Notes: a model not told the origin generated them from the sequence alone. Numbered from the stretch's first letter, positions 26,191 through 34,624 are shown. The stretch: DNA of 64,000 nt from Winogradskyella sp. (GCA_002722255.1 PBLD01000001.1:268012-332011); one strand, 5' to 3'. A program made the numbers and translations.

Positions 26191-27342
26191 ATGAAGAACA
26201 ATTACTTTCTAAAAACAACTGCTCTACTAGTGTTAGTCTTGCTAAGTTTTTCAAGTCTTAACGCTCAAGTAAGAATTGCAAAGCTAGATCCTGCAACAAA
26301 TTCTGTTACATTAAAAAACTACGGTAGTACAAACGTCCCAATATCTGGTTATTGGTTTTGTAACTTCCCTGCATACGGACAAGTTAGCTCTATGACTTCT
26401 GTGGCTAGTTTAGATCCTGGTGAAGAAGTAAATATTGCGAGCTCAATAAACTTTGCAGTAGCCGATGGAGAATTTGGTCTATACAACACCAATAGTTTTG
26501 GTTCTTCAACTGCAATGGAAGATTACATGCAATGGGGAAGTGCAGGCCACCAAAGAGAATCTGTTGCCGTTGCTAAAGGGATATGGACAGCAGGTACATT
26601 TGTAGATCTTGCTGCACCTTTTGCTTATAGTGGCTCAGGCACAGAAAATGGTGCTGAACAATGGATAACGTTCAGAAGTGTTAGAATTTCAAAACTAGAC
26701 CCAAGCACCAACTCAGTAGCCCTTAAAAATTTCGGATCATCAACTGTAGATATTTCAGGATATTGGTTTTGTAATTTCCCAGCTTACGGACAAGTTAGCT
26801 CTATGACAAGTACAGTAATGTTAAATCCAGGAGAAGAAATAAATATTGCAAGCTCAGTTAATTTTGCCGTTGCTGATGGAGAATTTGGACTTTACAACAC
26901 TAACAGTTTTGGGTCTGATACCGCAATGGAAGATTACATACAATGGGGAAATGCAGGTCACCAAAGAGAATCTGTAGCAGTAGCTAAAGGTATTTGGGAT
27001 GCTGGCACTTTTATAAATGTTGCTCCTCCTTTTGAATATACAGGTAATGGTTCGCAACATGGTGTGGCTTATTGGAGTACACTTGGCATTGAAGATTTTG
27101 AGCAAGTTGGGAATATAACACTATATCCAAATCCTTCAAATTCTATACTCAATGTTCTTGTTCAAACCACTGGAGGAAATAGTACTATAGAGGTTTATAA
27201 TATTCTTGGTGAAAAGGTTATAAGCCAGGAATTACTAAGCGCAGCAACAAAAATTGATGTTTCTGATTGGAATAGTGGTGTATACTTAGTTAAAATTTCT
27301 TCTGATAACGGAGAAGAAACTAAACGATTTGTAAAGCAATAA
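26191..27342 (+). CDS. T9SS-secreted protein with tandem lamin-tail-like repeats
   Basis: The 383-residue protein has a signal peptide (1-25, LNAQ). Two nearly identical repeats of about 138 residues begin VRIAKLDPATNSVTLKNYGS and VRISKLDPSTNSVALKNFGS; each contains YWFCNFPAYGQVSSMTS and MEDYxQWGxAGHQRESVAVA. A C-terminal type A sorting domain follows (YPNPSNSILNVLVQTTGG ... GVYLVKISSDNGEETKRFVK). It is exported by the type IX system. The cluster with DUF5777, cytochrome c and YceI genes follows directly; the role is unknown. Confidence 0.88.
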   Translation: MKNNYFLKTTALLVLVLLSFSSLNAQVRIAKLDPATNSVTLKNYGSTNVPISGYWFCNFPAYGQVSSMTSVASLDPGEEVNIASSINFAVADGEFGLYNTNSFGSSTAMEDYMQWGSAGHQRESVAVAKGIWTAGTFVDLAAPFAYSGSGTENGAEQWITFRSVRISKLDPSTNSVALKNFGSSTVDISGYWFCNFPAYGQVSSMTSTVMLNPGEEINIASSVNFAVADGEFGLYNTNSFGSDTAMEDYIQWGNAGHQRESVAVAKGIWDAGTFINVAPPFEYTGNGSQHGVAYWSTLGIEDFEQVGNITLYPNPSNSILNVLVQTTGGNSTIEVYNILGEKVISQELLSAATKIDVSDWNSGVYLVKISSDNGEETKRFVKQ

Positions 27343-27397
27343 ACCAAACAGTTTTAGCTAGAGAATAATCCGAATTACATAATTTAATTATTTAAAA

Positions 27398-28252
27398 ATG
27401 AGATGCTTACATATACTCATCATGCTATTGCTATGCCAAATTTTAACGGCTCAAGGAGATGATTTACTTAGCGAAATTGACACAGATTCTAATGGAGACC
27501 AATATGCAACAGCAGCTTTTAAAGGTCTAAAAATCGTAAACTTTGAATCTACCAAACTCGTTGCAAAACAAGAGTTGACCTTCATGGTTTCGCACAGATT
27601 TGGTAGCATCGAAAATGGATTTGATAGTTTCTTTGGACTAGATGATGCCGTTACCAGACTAAACTTTGTCTATGGTATCACTGATGGAATAAATATTGGT
27701 GTATCTCGTAGCTCTTTTCAAAAAATTTATGAAGCTTCAGCTAAATACAGACTAGTAAGACAAAAAGAAAATGGTTTTCCATTTACCATAGCTACCTATA
27801 ATTCGATTTTAATAAATACCGCATTAGAAAAAGAAAATTTACCGAAGTTAGAATTTAGGGATCGTCTAGGATATACAGCGCAATTGCTCATATCTAAAAA
27901 AGTAAGTTCAAAATTGTCATTGGAAGTGGCACCAACATTTTTTCATGACAATTTTGTGGCTTATGACGAACAGCACAACTCGCAATACGCTATTGGTTTT
28001 GGAGGACGACAAAAATTAGGCAAGCGTTGGTCTATAAACCTAGATTACGGGTGGCATCTTAACAGAGCTGATGGCTCACCTTTTAAAAATCCGCTTTCTA
28101 TTGGTTTTGATTTAGAAACTGGAGGTCATGTATTTCAAATGCATTTTTCTAACGCTCAAGCCATGAATACCAATGGTTTTTTGGGGCAAGCTACAGGAGA
28201 TTGGAGTAATGGCAACATCTATTTTGGGTTTAACTTAAGTCGTGTGTTTTAA
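27398..28252 (+). CDS. DUF5777 beta-barrel outer-membrane protein
   Basis: The 284-residue protein has a signal peptide (1-19) and the DUF5777 signature TFMVSHRFGSIENGFDSFFG, LDDAVTRLNFVYGITDGINI. Alternating strands end in YFGFNLSRVF. It precedes a haem lipoprotein and a YceI gene, a combination that recurs in Flavobacteria. An outer-membrane channel or sensor role is inferred. Confidence 0.88.
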   Translation: MRCLHILIMLLLCQILTAQGDDLLSEIDTDSNGDQYATAAFKGLKIVNFESTKLVAKQELTFMVSHRFGSIENGFDSFFGLDDAVTRLNFVYGITDGINIGVSRSSFQKIYEASAKYRLVRQKENGFPFTIATYNSILINTALEKENLPKLEFRDRLGYTAQLLISKKVSSKLSLEVAPTFFHDNFVAYDEQHNSQYAIGFGGRQKLGKRWSINLDYGWHLNRADGSPFKNPLSIGFDLETGGHVFQMHFSNAQAMNTNGFLGQATGDWSNGNIYFGFNLSRVF

Positions 28253-28263
28253 AATTAATAGTT

Positions 28264-28626
28264 ATGAAATTTAAATATCTCTTATGTTTTACAAGCTTAT
28301 TCTGCTTGACTAACTGTTCATATAATAGTGAAGATGACTTAACAGAAGCTATTATTATTGAAGAATTTGTAACCTACGAAGACAATATAAAATCTATAAT
28401 AGACACTAATTGTATTTCATGCCACAATAGTCCTCCAATTAACGGAGCACCAAATTCTCTAGTAACCTACAACGATGTTGTAGATGCTATAGAAAACAGA
28501 GATTTAATTGGACGTATTTCTACCACAGATGCTGGTTTTGTAATGCCGTTTGGAGGTCCAAGATTACCGCAAAACTTAATAGATCTTGTTATTCAATGGG
28601 AACAGGAAGGTCTACTAGAAAACTAA
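28264..28626 (+). CDS. c-type cytochrome-like lipoprotein
   Basis: The 120-residue protein has a lipoprotein leader (Cys19 in CLTNCSYN) and one haem attachment motif CISCH followed by NSPPINGAPNSLVTYND. A distal Met lies in FVMPFGG as candidate sixth ligand. The single-haem layout fits a small electron carrier or haem sensor of the cell envelope. It starts 11 bases after the DUF5777 gene. Confidence 0.87.
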   Translation: MKFKYLLCFTSLFCLTNCSYNSEDDLTEAIIIEEFVTYEDNIKSIIDTNCISCHNSPPINGAPNSLVTYNDVVDAIENRDLIGRISTTDAGFVMPFGGPRLPQNLIDLVIQWEQEGLLEN

Positions 28627-28637
28627 AGTAATATGTT

Positions 28638-29186
28638 ATGAAAAAGGTCATATTTTTAGCACTATTCTCAATAAGCATAAGTGCAATAGCTCAAAGCAAA
28701 TACTTAACCAAAACAGGACAATTAAATTTTGAAGCCTCTGTACCTTCTTTTGAAGAAGTTGCTGCAAAAAACAATGCTGTTACTGCAATTTTAAATACTG
28801 AAAATGGGGAATTTGCAGCCTTAGCTTTAGTAAAAGGCTTCCGATTCAAAAATGCTTTGATGGAAGAACACTTTAATGAAAATTATGCTGAATCTGATGA
28901 GCATCCAAAAGCTACTTTTAAAGGAAAAGTTGATGGCCTAGATTTTGACAATTTAAGTAATGAAGAAAGTAACACTTCAATTGATGGTTCATTAACATTT
29001 CATGGAGTCACAAAACAAGTTGAAGGCATTTCTTTAACCATAAAAAAGGAAGATAAAAAAATTATTATTTCAGGTAATTTTAAGGTGTTAGCATCAGATT
29101 TTGAGATTGAAATCCCAAAAATTGTTGCCAACAAATTATCTAACGAAGTTGAGATAGATTTTAAGTTTGAATTGGTTAAAAAGTAG
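28638..29186 (+). CDS. YceI-family periplasmic protein
   Basis: The 182-residue protein has a signal peptide (1-18) and the YceI lipocalin-like fold with conserved KATFKGKV, GSLTFHGVTKQVEGIS and ISGNFKVLASDFEIEIP. YceI proteins bind isoprenoid-like lipids in the periplasm. It is the last gene of the T9SS/DUF5777/cytochrome cluster and is followed by a strong terminator. Confidence 0.92.
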   Translation: MKKVIFLALFSISISAIAQSKYLTKTGQLNFEASVPSFEEVAAKNNAVTAILNTENGEFAALALVKGFRFKNALMEEHFNENYAESDEHPKATFKGKVDGLDFDNLSNEESNTSIDGSLTFHGVTKQVEGISLTIKKEDKKIIISGNFKVLASDFEIEIPKIVANKLSNEVEIDFKFELVKK

Positions 29187-29204
29187 AATTCTATTCTAAA
29201 AACT

Positions 29205-29232
29205 AAAAGCGCTAGTTAGTACTAGCGCTTTT
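29205..29232. terminator. bidirectional terminator between yceI and rtcB
   Basis: A perfect hairpin AAAAGCGCTAGT-TAGT-ACTAGCGCTTTT lies between converging genes, with A/T runs on both sides. Confidence 0.9.
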
Positions 29233-29239
29233 ATAAAAT

Positions 29240-30682
<1,443 letters not shown>

Positions 30683-30734
30683 CTACTTTGAAGTCTGATT
30701 CCAAAAGACTTCTTCTAAATTATTCTATAATTAT

Positions 30735-31220
30735 TTATACAACTTTATCTGCACAAGACGAACTTGCAAATGCATAAGGTTTGGCCTTAAACACAAAGCC
30801 CATTCCTAATATGTAACCCATAGCATCTTTCAGTGCCACGTTAGATTGAAACTTAGGGTCTGTATTTATATCAGCATGTACTTCAAGTTCTACGCTGTAA
30901 GCTTCAAGAATATTGCATATAGCATAAGCTACTTCAACAGACATTGTTACCTCTTTAAGCATACGTTCTTTAAGGCCAATTTTTGTGTTACCCTTTAGGT
31001 TTCTGATAAACATAAAACCACCTTTACCTTCGCGTATCACCACAACTACTGTTGCATAAGCAATATAATCTTGGTACGCTTGTGAATCCGAACCCACACA
31101 TATCTTTAGGCGATGTCCTGCCTTTTGCTCTCTAACAATAGCATCTTTCACAAGTTTGGTAATAGGCTCATCAAATACCTTACCGCTCATGTTTCTCCAT
31201 TTTTGCTGAGTTAGTTTCAT
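30735..31220 (-). CDS. RNase H-like YkuK-family protein
   Basis: The 161-residue protein matches the YkuK/DUF458 family, an RNase H-like fold: KICVGSDSQAYQDYIAYATVV with the first acidic residue, then EVHADINTDPKFQSN near the C-terminal part. The ATG at 31220 is preferred to an in-frame GTG three codons upstream. The gene starts 33 bases after tRNA-Phe at the end of the tRNA array and precedes rtcB, suggesting an RNA-processing role. Nuclease activity is inferred from the fold only. Confidence 0.85.
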   Translation of the reverse strand: MKLTQQKWRNMSGKVFDEPITKLVKDAIVREQKAGHRLKICVGSDSQAYQDYIAYATVVVVIREGKGGFMFIRNLKGNTKIGLKERMLKEVTMSVEVAYAICNILEAYSVELEVHADINTDPKFQSNVALKDAMGYILGMGFVFKAKPYAFASSSCADKVV

Positions 31221-31252
31221 GATTTCCACTTTTTAGTTATACAATTTATTAG

Positions 31253-31325
31253 CGGAACAGACAGGAATTGAACCTGTATCGCCAGATCTTCAATCTGGTG
31301 CATTGACCATCTTTGCTACTGTTCC
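31253..31325 (-). tRNA. tRNA-Phe (GAA)
   Basis: The acceptor GGAACAG/CTGTTCC, anticodon arm CCAGA-TTGAAGA-TCTGG and T arm ACAGG-TTCAATT-CCTGT are intact. The D arm (TAGCAAAGATGGTCAATGC) is weakly paired. No CCA is encoded (discriminator G then CT). It is the last member of the array, next to the YkuK gene. Confidence 0.82.
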
Positions 31326-31331
31326 GGTTTA

Positions 31332-31425
31332 AGCGTCTATCAAGGGTCGAACTCGATCTTAGAGGATATACCTCTTGTGCGATGAACTTGTACTGAGCTC
31401 AGTCTAAGTATTACACTATAGACAC
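31332..31425 (-). tRNA. interrupted tRNA-like gene, identity undetermined
   Basis: The acceptor GTGTCTA/TAGACGC and T arm TCGAG-TTCGACC-CTTGA pair well. The D region is enlarged: GTG ... CAC enclose about 36 bases that include the 12-base palindrome ACTGAGCTCAGT followed by ACAAGTTC. The anticodon stem AGAG-GTATATC-CTCT would place ATA as anticodon, which is not a normal bacterial choice. Either a decayed tRNA with a small insertion or a precursor needing removal of the insert. Confidence 0.55.
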
Positions 31426-31433
31426 TATTTTTG

Positions 31434-31504
31434 ATAACCTGAATGGATTTGAACCATTACCTCAAGAGTCAAAGTCTTGAATGCTGCCATTACACCACAG
31501 GTTA
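31434..31504 (-). tRNA. tRNA-Gln (TTG)
   Basis: Acceptor TAACCTG/CAGGTTA, anticodon arm CAAGA-CTTTGAC-TCTTG and T arm AATGG-TTCAAAT-CCATT are all paired. The D loop reads GTGTAATGGCAGCAT. The discriminator T is followed by CAAA. Confidence 0.85.
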
Positions 31505-31510
31505 ATATTG

Positions 31511-31582
31511 TAAGCTCAATAGGATTCGAACCCATACCTCAAAGTCCGTAGCTTTGAATGCTATCCATTACACCATAAGCTT
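31511..31582 (-). tRNA. tRNA-Arg (ACG)
   Basis: Acceptor AAGCTTA/TGAGCTT, anticodon arm CAAAG-CTACGGA-CTTTG and T arm ATGGG-TTCGAAT-CCTAT. The discriminator A is followed by CAATAT, then the next tRNA. Confidence 0.85.
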
Positions 31583-31586
31583 ATTG

Positions 31587-31660
31587 TACTCCACCCAAGA
31601 CTCGAACTTGGACTTAAAGGTGCTTAAAACCTTTGCCTCTTCCATTTGGGCTAGTGGAGC
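31587..31660 (-). tRNA. tRNA-Leu (TAA) with short variable loop
   Basis: Acceptor GCTCCAC/GTGGAGT, anticodon arm AAGGT-TTTAAGC-ACCTT and T arm CCAAG-TTCGAGT-CTTGG. Bacterial tRNA-Leu normally has a long variable arm; here the variable region is only about four bases. The Leu assignment rests on the anticodon, and charging identity is uncertain. Confidence 0.75.
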
Positions 31661-31665
31661 ATTTG

Positions 31666-31787
31666 TACAGGAAGAGAGATTAGCTCACATCATTTCCATT
31701 GTTTTATGTGTTCGTGAATGCTGTGCATTTCGATCTCCCAATTTCTCGATTCTAAATCGAGTGCGTTTACCATTTCGCCATTCCTGC
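31666..31787 (-). tRNA. tRNA-Leu-like (TAG) with about 47-nt insertion in the T loop
   Basis: Acceptor GCAGGAA/TTCCTGT and anticodon arm CTCGA-TTTAGAA-TCGAG are perfect. The T stem GGGAGA (minus strand of 31734-31739) pairs with TCTCTC (31674-31679), but 54 bases separate the arms instead of 7. The insert contains its own CACAT/ATGTG stem. The variable region is also short for Leu. It could be a decayed tRNA or an intron-like interruption. Confidence 0.6.
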
Positions 31788-31793
31788 AAACTG

Positions 31794-31865
31794 TTGAGGT
31801 AATAGGGATCAAACCTATGACTTTCACGATGTAAGCGTGACGCTCTTCCACTGAGCTATACCTCA
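31794..31865 (-). tRNA. tRNA-Val (TAC)
   Basis: Acceptor TGAGGTA/TACCTCA, a regular D arm (TAGCTCAGTGGAAGAGC), anticodon arm TCACG-CTTACAT-CGTGA and T arm ATAGG-TTTGATC-CCTAT. The discriminator A is followed by CAGTTT. Confidence 0.92.
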
Positions 31866-31870
31866 TTTTG

Positions 31871-31943
31871 TACTCCGTAAGGGAATTGAACCCTTAATTC
31901 CACATAGAAAGTGTGGCGTCTTAAACCATTTGACCAACGGAGC
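31871..31943 (-). tRNA. tRNA-Glu (TTC)
   Basis: Acceptor GCTCCGT/ACGGAGT, anticodon arm CCACA-CTTTCTA-TGTGG and T arm AAGGG-TTCAATT-CCCTT. The discriminator A is followed by CAAAA. Confidence 0.88.
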
Positions 31944-31949
31944 GTTTCG

Positions 31950-31986
31950 CAGTACCGACAAGATTCCCTTCGACTGCGCTCAGGGT
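31950..31986. repeat. partial tRNA-Asp 3' copy joined to a REP-like palindrome
   Basis: Bases 31950-31965 repeat, with one change, the 3' end of the neighbouring tRNA-Asp. They run straight into CCCTTCGACTGCGCTCAGGG (31966-31985), a short palindrome family that also occurs in the attC loops at 53666 and 54356. This indicates a local duplication or strand-slippage event during insertion of the palindrome. Confidence 0.65.
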
Positions 31987-32013
31987 AAACTTCTCATCTC
32001 TTGTTCTGTTTTG

Positions 32014-32085
32014 CAGTACCGACGAGATTCGAACTCGCAACTTCTCGGGAGACAACCGAGTGCTCTACCATTGAACTACGATACT
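32014..32085 (-). tRNA. tRNA-Asp (GTC)
   Basis: Acceptor AGTATCG/CGGTACT, D arm TAGTTCAATGGTAGAGC, anticodon arm CTCGG-TTGTCTC-CCGAG and T arm GCGAG-TTCGAAT-CTCGT. The discriminator G is followed by CAAAA. Confidence 0.92.
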
Positions 32086-32091
32086 ATATTG

Positions 32092-32174
32092 TGGGAATTG
32101 AAAGATTCGAACTTTCTAAGTACAATACAACTGTTTTACAGACAGTCTCAGCTCTCCAACGCTGACGAATTCCC
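32092..32174 (-). tRNA. tRNA-Tyr (GTA)
   Basis: Acceptor GGGAATT/AATTCCC, anticodon arm ACTGT-CTGTAAA-ACAGT, an extended variable arm (TGTATTGTACTTA) as expected for a type II tRNA, and T arm GAAAG-TTCGAAT-CTTTC. The discriminator A is followed by CAATAT. Confidence 0.92.
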
Positions 32175-32181
32175 AAATTTG

Positions 32182-32254
32182 AGACAAGAATGAGATTCGA
32201 ACTCATAAAAAACAGAGTTGCAGTCTGTTGCCTTAACCCTTCAGCCATCTTGTC
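32182..32254 (-). tRNA. tRNA-Cys (GCA)
   Basis: Acceptor GACAAGA/TCTTGTC, anticodon arm ACAGA-CTGCAAC-TCTGT and T arm ATGAG-TTCGAAT-CTCAT. The discriminator reads T, followed by CAAATTT. It is the first member of the minus-strand array. Confidence 0.9.
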
Positions 32255-32257
32255 TTT

Positions 32258-32286
32258 AAAATCGGCAAACCAAGGTCTGCCGATTT
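32258..32286 (-). terminator. hairpin between TPR gene and tRNA array
   Basis: An inverted repeat AAATCGGCA ... TGCCGATTT with an 11-base loop lies 22 bases after the TPR gene stop and four bases before tRNA-Cys. Only four T follow on the minus strand, so read-through into the array is conceivable. Confidence 0.55.
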
Positions 32287-32307
32287 GTTATTCCGCTTTC
32301 TTTTTAA

Positions 32308-32889
32308 TTACAAGAAATTATTCAACCGATTCTGAAACCAACTTTTTGGTTGTGTTTCAGTCTCTTTTTTGGCCTGATTTTCTAATATTCTGTTTTCGTT
32401 TGCCTGTGCTTTTCTTTTCTTTTTTACACGAGACAACACATTTTCAACAAAACTTATAAAATCATCATTCAACGCTAACTGCTTTGCTTCTTTTAAAGCA
32501 CGTTCTGCGTCTTCAAACTGAGCCATACTTTCAAACAATTGGCCTTGTGCCAACGCTATACCAGCCTTATCTATACCTTTTACAGTTTTGGCAAAATCAA
32601 TAGCTTTTTGAGCTTCTTCAAAGTCCTCGTTATTGGTTAATAACCGTATGTAATCTGGATAAATATCTGTTAAATCCAATCTGCTCGCTAAAGCACTTTC
32701 GAAATATGTCTTGGCTGTTTCGTAATCACCCAATTGCTCTGCATATACTTTTGCCATTAAGTGCAACGCTTTAGCATTTTCTGGGTCGTAAGACAAAGCG
32801 TAGTGTAATGCTTCTACTGCTTTTTCTAATTCCCAAGGGTAAGCTTCAATTGCTCTAAACAAGTGTATATTTTGTAATATATTTCCCAT
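32308..32889 (-). CDS. TPR-repeat protein
   Basis: The 193-residue soluble protein has at least three tetratricopeptide-like helices pairs (ALHYALSYDPENAKALHLMA, AKTYFESALASRLDLTDIYP, EDAERALKEAKQLALNDDFI). A basic tail ends KPKSWFQNRL-like. The ATG at 32889 with upstream AAAGGA is preferred to a TTG five codons earlier. It lies directly upstream of the tRNA array; a functional tie is unproven. Confidence 0.82.
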   Translation of the reverse strand: MGNILQNIHLFRAIEAYPWELEKAVEALHYALSYDPENAKALHLMAKVYAEQLGDYETAKTYFESALASRLDLTDIYPDYIRLLTNNEDFEEAQKAIDFAKTVKGIDKAGIALAQGQLFESMAQFEDAERALKEAKQLALNDDFISFVENVLSRVKKKRKAQANENRILENQAKKETETQPKSWFQNRLNNFL

Positions 32890-32990
32890 TTTTCCTTTAT
32901 TCAATAGTTAATACTGTCTTAAACGCATCGCCTTTAATGGATGCTTTTAAAACTGTTTGTTTTTGATTAAATCTTAATATTGAGACATAA

Positions 32991-33025
32991 AAAAATCCGA
33001 AACAGTTTTATTGCTTCGGATTTTT
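32991..33025 (-). terminator. terminator of the 33044-33163 unit
   Basis: A perfect hairpin AAAAATCCGAA ... TTCGGATTTTT is A/T-flanked on both sides. It lies 18 bases after the stop of the small minus-strand frame at 33044-33163. Confidence 0.85.
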
Positions 33026-33043
33026 TTCTGGAAGATGATCTGT

Positions 33044-33163
33044 CTATTTATAAGCAGATATTTCAGAAATATACCGAAGCCATTTTTTATACGACTCGAG
33101 GTCACGTTCAACCATACTTGTTGGCTGGTTAAAATTTTGAAATGCTATACAATACTTTAGCAT
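33044..33163 (-). CDS. small protein, 39 residues
   Basis: The minus-strand frame reads MLKYCIAFQNFNQPTSMVER and ends EISAYK. It is soluble and has no known domain. Evidence for a gene is contextual. About 50 bases upstream lies TTG-N21-TATATTTG, an exact match to the Bacteroidetes promoter consensus, and a strong terminator follows the stop. It could also be a small RNA with an incidental frame. Confidence 0.5.
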   Translation of the reverse strand: MLKYCIAFQNFNQPTSMVERDLESYKKWLRYISEISAYK

Positions 33164-33488
33164 GGCTTCTTGTTTTTGTTGTTATTGTTTTAAATGCGAA
33201 TCTATTTGTTTGATTCTGCGTTGCAAATATAAAGTTGAATTTTTGAAACTTCCAAATAAAATTTCAATTTAATTAATTGATTATCAAGTGTTTATGTTTA
33301 TTTTTAAACAAAGGAAATCCTGTCCGCATTATGCAGATACTTGAAGGTTTTCCGCAAACGTTTGTCTCCCAATTGCTTAATCTTCAAAGTCTATATTTTA
33401 GTTTTTAAAATCTTGTTTCAATTAGTTTCGATAATTTTTTTGAGTTTTCATATTTCTGTTTGTCAATCGTTTTGTTTTTATACAAAAA

Positions 33489-33512
33489 AAGCGTCCAATT
33501 TCTTGGACGCTT
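33489..33512 (-). terminator. terminator of the 33549-33671 unit
   Basis: A perfect hairpin AAGCGTCCAA-TTTC-TTGGACGCTT, followed on the minus strand by TTTTT. It lies downstream of the small frame at 33549-33671. The gap between this hairpin and 33163 holds the promoter of the next unit and nothing else recognisable. Confidence 0.85.
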
Positions 33513-33548
33513 GTAATCTATAATAATGGTTTAAGTCTAAATCATCTG

Positions 33549-33671
33549 TTAATGATGACTAAAATAGATACATAACGTCCTTTCTCGTTGAAATAATTCG
33601 ATACTATTTCTACGATAATCCCACTGACACATCAGTGATTTTAGTGCTTTATGTACTATTGTTGTTCTCAT
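33549..33671 (-). CDS. small protein, 40 residues
   Basis: The minus-strand frame reads MRTTIVHKALKSLMCQWDYR and ends CIYFSHH. Upstream, TTG-N20-CATATTTG resembles the Bacteroidetes promoter (one mismatch), and a strong terminator lies 37 bases after the stop. No domain is recognised. As with the unit at 33044, an expressed small RNA is the alternative. Confidence 0.45.
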   Translation of the reverse strand: MRTTIVHKALKSLMCQWDYRRNSIELFQRERTLCIYFSHH

Positions 33672-33811
33672 TAGCGGTACAAATATGAAATAATTATGAC
33701 GTAAAATCAAAATTCATGTCCAAATTAGATTAAATATGAATAATCAATATCATCAACTATTAACTAAGTTTTAAGTTATTAGTTATTATTTTTATAAAAA
33801 ACTAAAGGGTT

Positions 33812-34336
33812 ATGTTATCAAAATCAATAGAAGCTGCATTAAATAAACAAATACGTATTGAGGCAGAATCGTCTCAGGTATATTTAGCAATGGCCGTTTG
33901 GGCAGAAGTAAAAGGATTAGAAGGCATTTCAAATTTTATGTACGATCAGTCTGATGAAGAGCGTGAGCATATGCTGAAGCTGGTGAAATTTGTTAATGAG
34001 CGTGGTGGCCATGCACATATTTCTGAGTTAAACGCACCTAATGTAACCTTCAATTCGTTTCAAGAAATGTTTCAAAAACTTTTAGAGCATGAGGTGTTTG
34101 TGTCTGAAAGTATTAATGAGCTTGTACATATATCTCTACAAGAAAAAGACTATGCAACGCACAACTTCTTACAGTGGTATGTTGCTGAACAAATTGAAGA
34201 AGAGGCTGTAGCCAGAACTATCTTAGACAAAATAAATATGATTGGAGATGATAAAGGAGGTCTTTATTTATTTGACAGAGATATACAACAACTAACCGTA
34301 AGCTCTGCTGCTCAGACACCTGGACCAGGTATTTAA
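33812..34336 (+). CDS. ftnA: ferritin
   Basis: The 174-residue four-helix protein has ferroxidase ligands in the usual places: EAESSQVYLAMAVWAEVKGL, YDQSDEEREHMLKLVKFVNE, and QWYVAEQIEEEAVARTILDK. It is a bacterial non-haem ferritin that oxidises and stores iron in a 24-mer cage. It is a single gene with its own upstream region of about 140 bases. Confidence 0.95.
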   Translation: MLSKSIEAALNKQIRIEAESSQVYLAMAVWAEVKGLEGISNFMYDQSDEEREHMLKLVKFVNERGGHAHISELNAPNVTFNSFQEMFQKLLEHEVFVSESINELVHISLQEKDYATHNFLQWYVAEQIEEEAVARTILDKINMIGDDKGGLYLFDRDIQQLTVSSAAQTPGPGI

Positions 34337-34398
34337 TGTTAAAGTTTATTTAGAACAAATTAAAATAGTTATTTTTGCACTGTTGATTTTTAGTCAAT

Positions 34399-34575
34399 AT
34401 GGGCAAGAAGAAAAAAGATAAGAAGCTTAAAAAAGAACGCATTAAAGTTCTTGAAACTTCTGGTATAGAAACTTTAGGCAAAGTAAAATCTAAATGCTGC
34501 AAGAAATATAAAAAGGCAGAACACAAACGTTGCAAAAAGTGCCCTTGCTTTGATCTTCTTAAAAAAGTTGCATAA
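34399..34575 (+). CDS. small basic Cys-rich protein
   Basis: The 58-residue frame starts MGKKKKDKKLKKERIKVLET and ends with a Cys cluster (KSKCCKKYKKAEHKRCKKCP then CF). The four to five Cys suggest a zinc-binding knuckle and the Lys-rich part suggests nucleic-acid binding. Similar short Lys/Cys proteins occur in Flavobacteria. It is 62 bases after the ferritin gene. Confidence 0.75.
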   Translation: MGKKKKDKKLKKERIKVLETSGIETLGKVKSKCCKKYKKAEHKRCKKCPCFDLLKKVA

Positions 34576-34624
34576 AGACGTTTAGCTCTGTAATGTTTTA
34601 TGGTGTATGTAGACTTACATATAC

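Noticed and set aside
31666..31787. Group I or group II intron in the Leu-TAG tRNA gene
   Set aside because: The insert is only about 47 bases and lies in the T loop, too short for a self-splicing intron.
31554..32459. Plus-strand open frames of 82-89 codons across the tRNA array
   Set aside because: They run antisense through folded tRNA genes and the end of the TPR gene and have no recognisable protein features.
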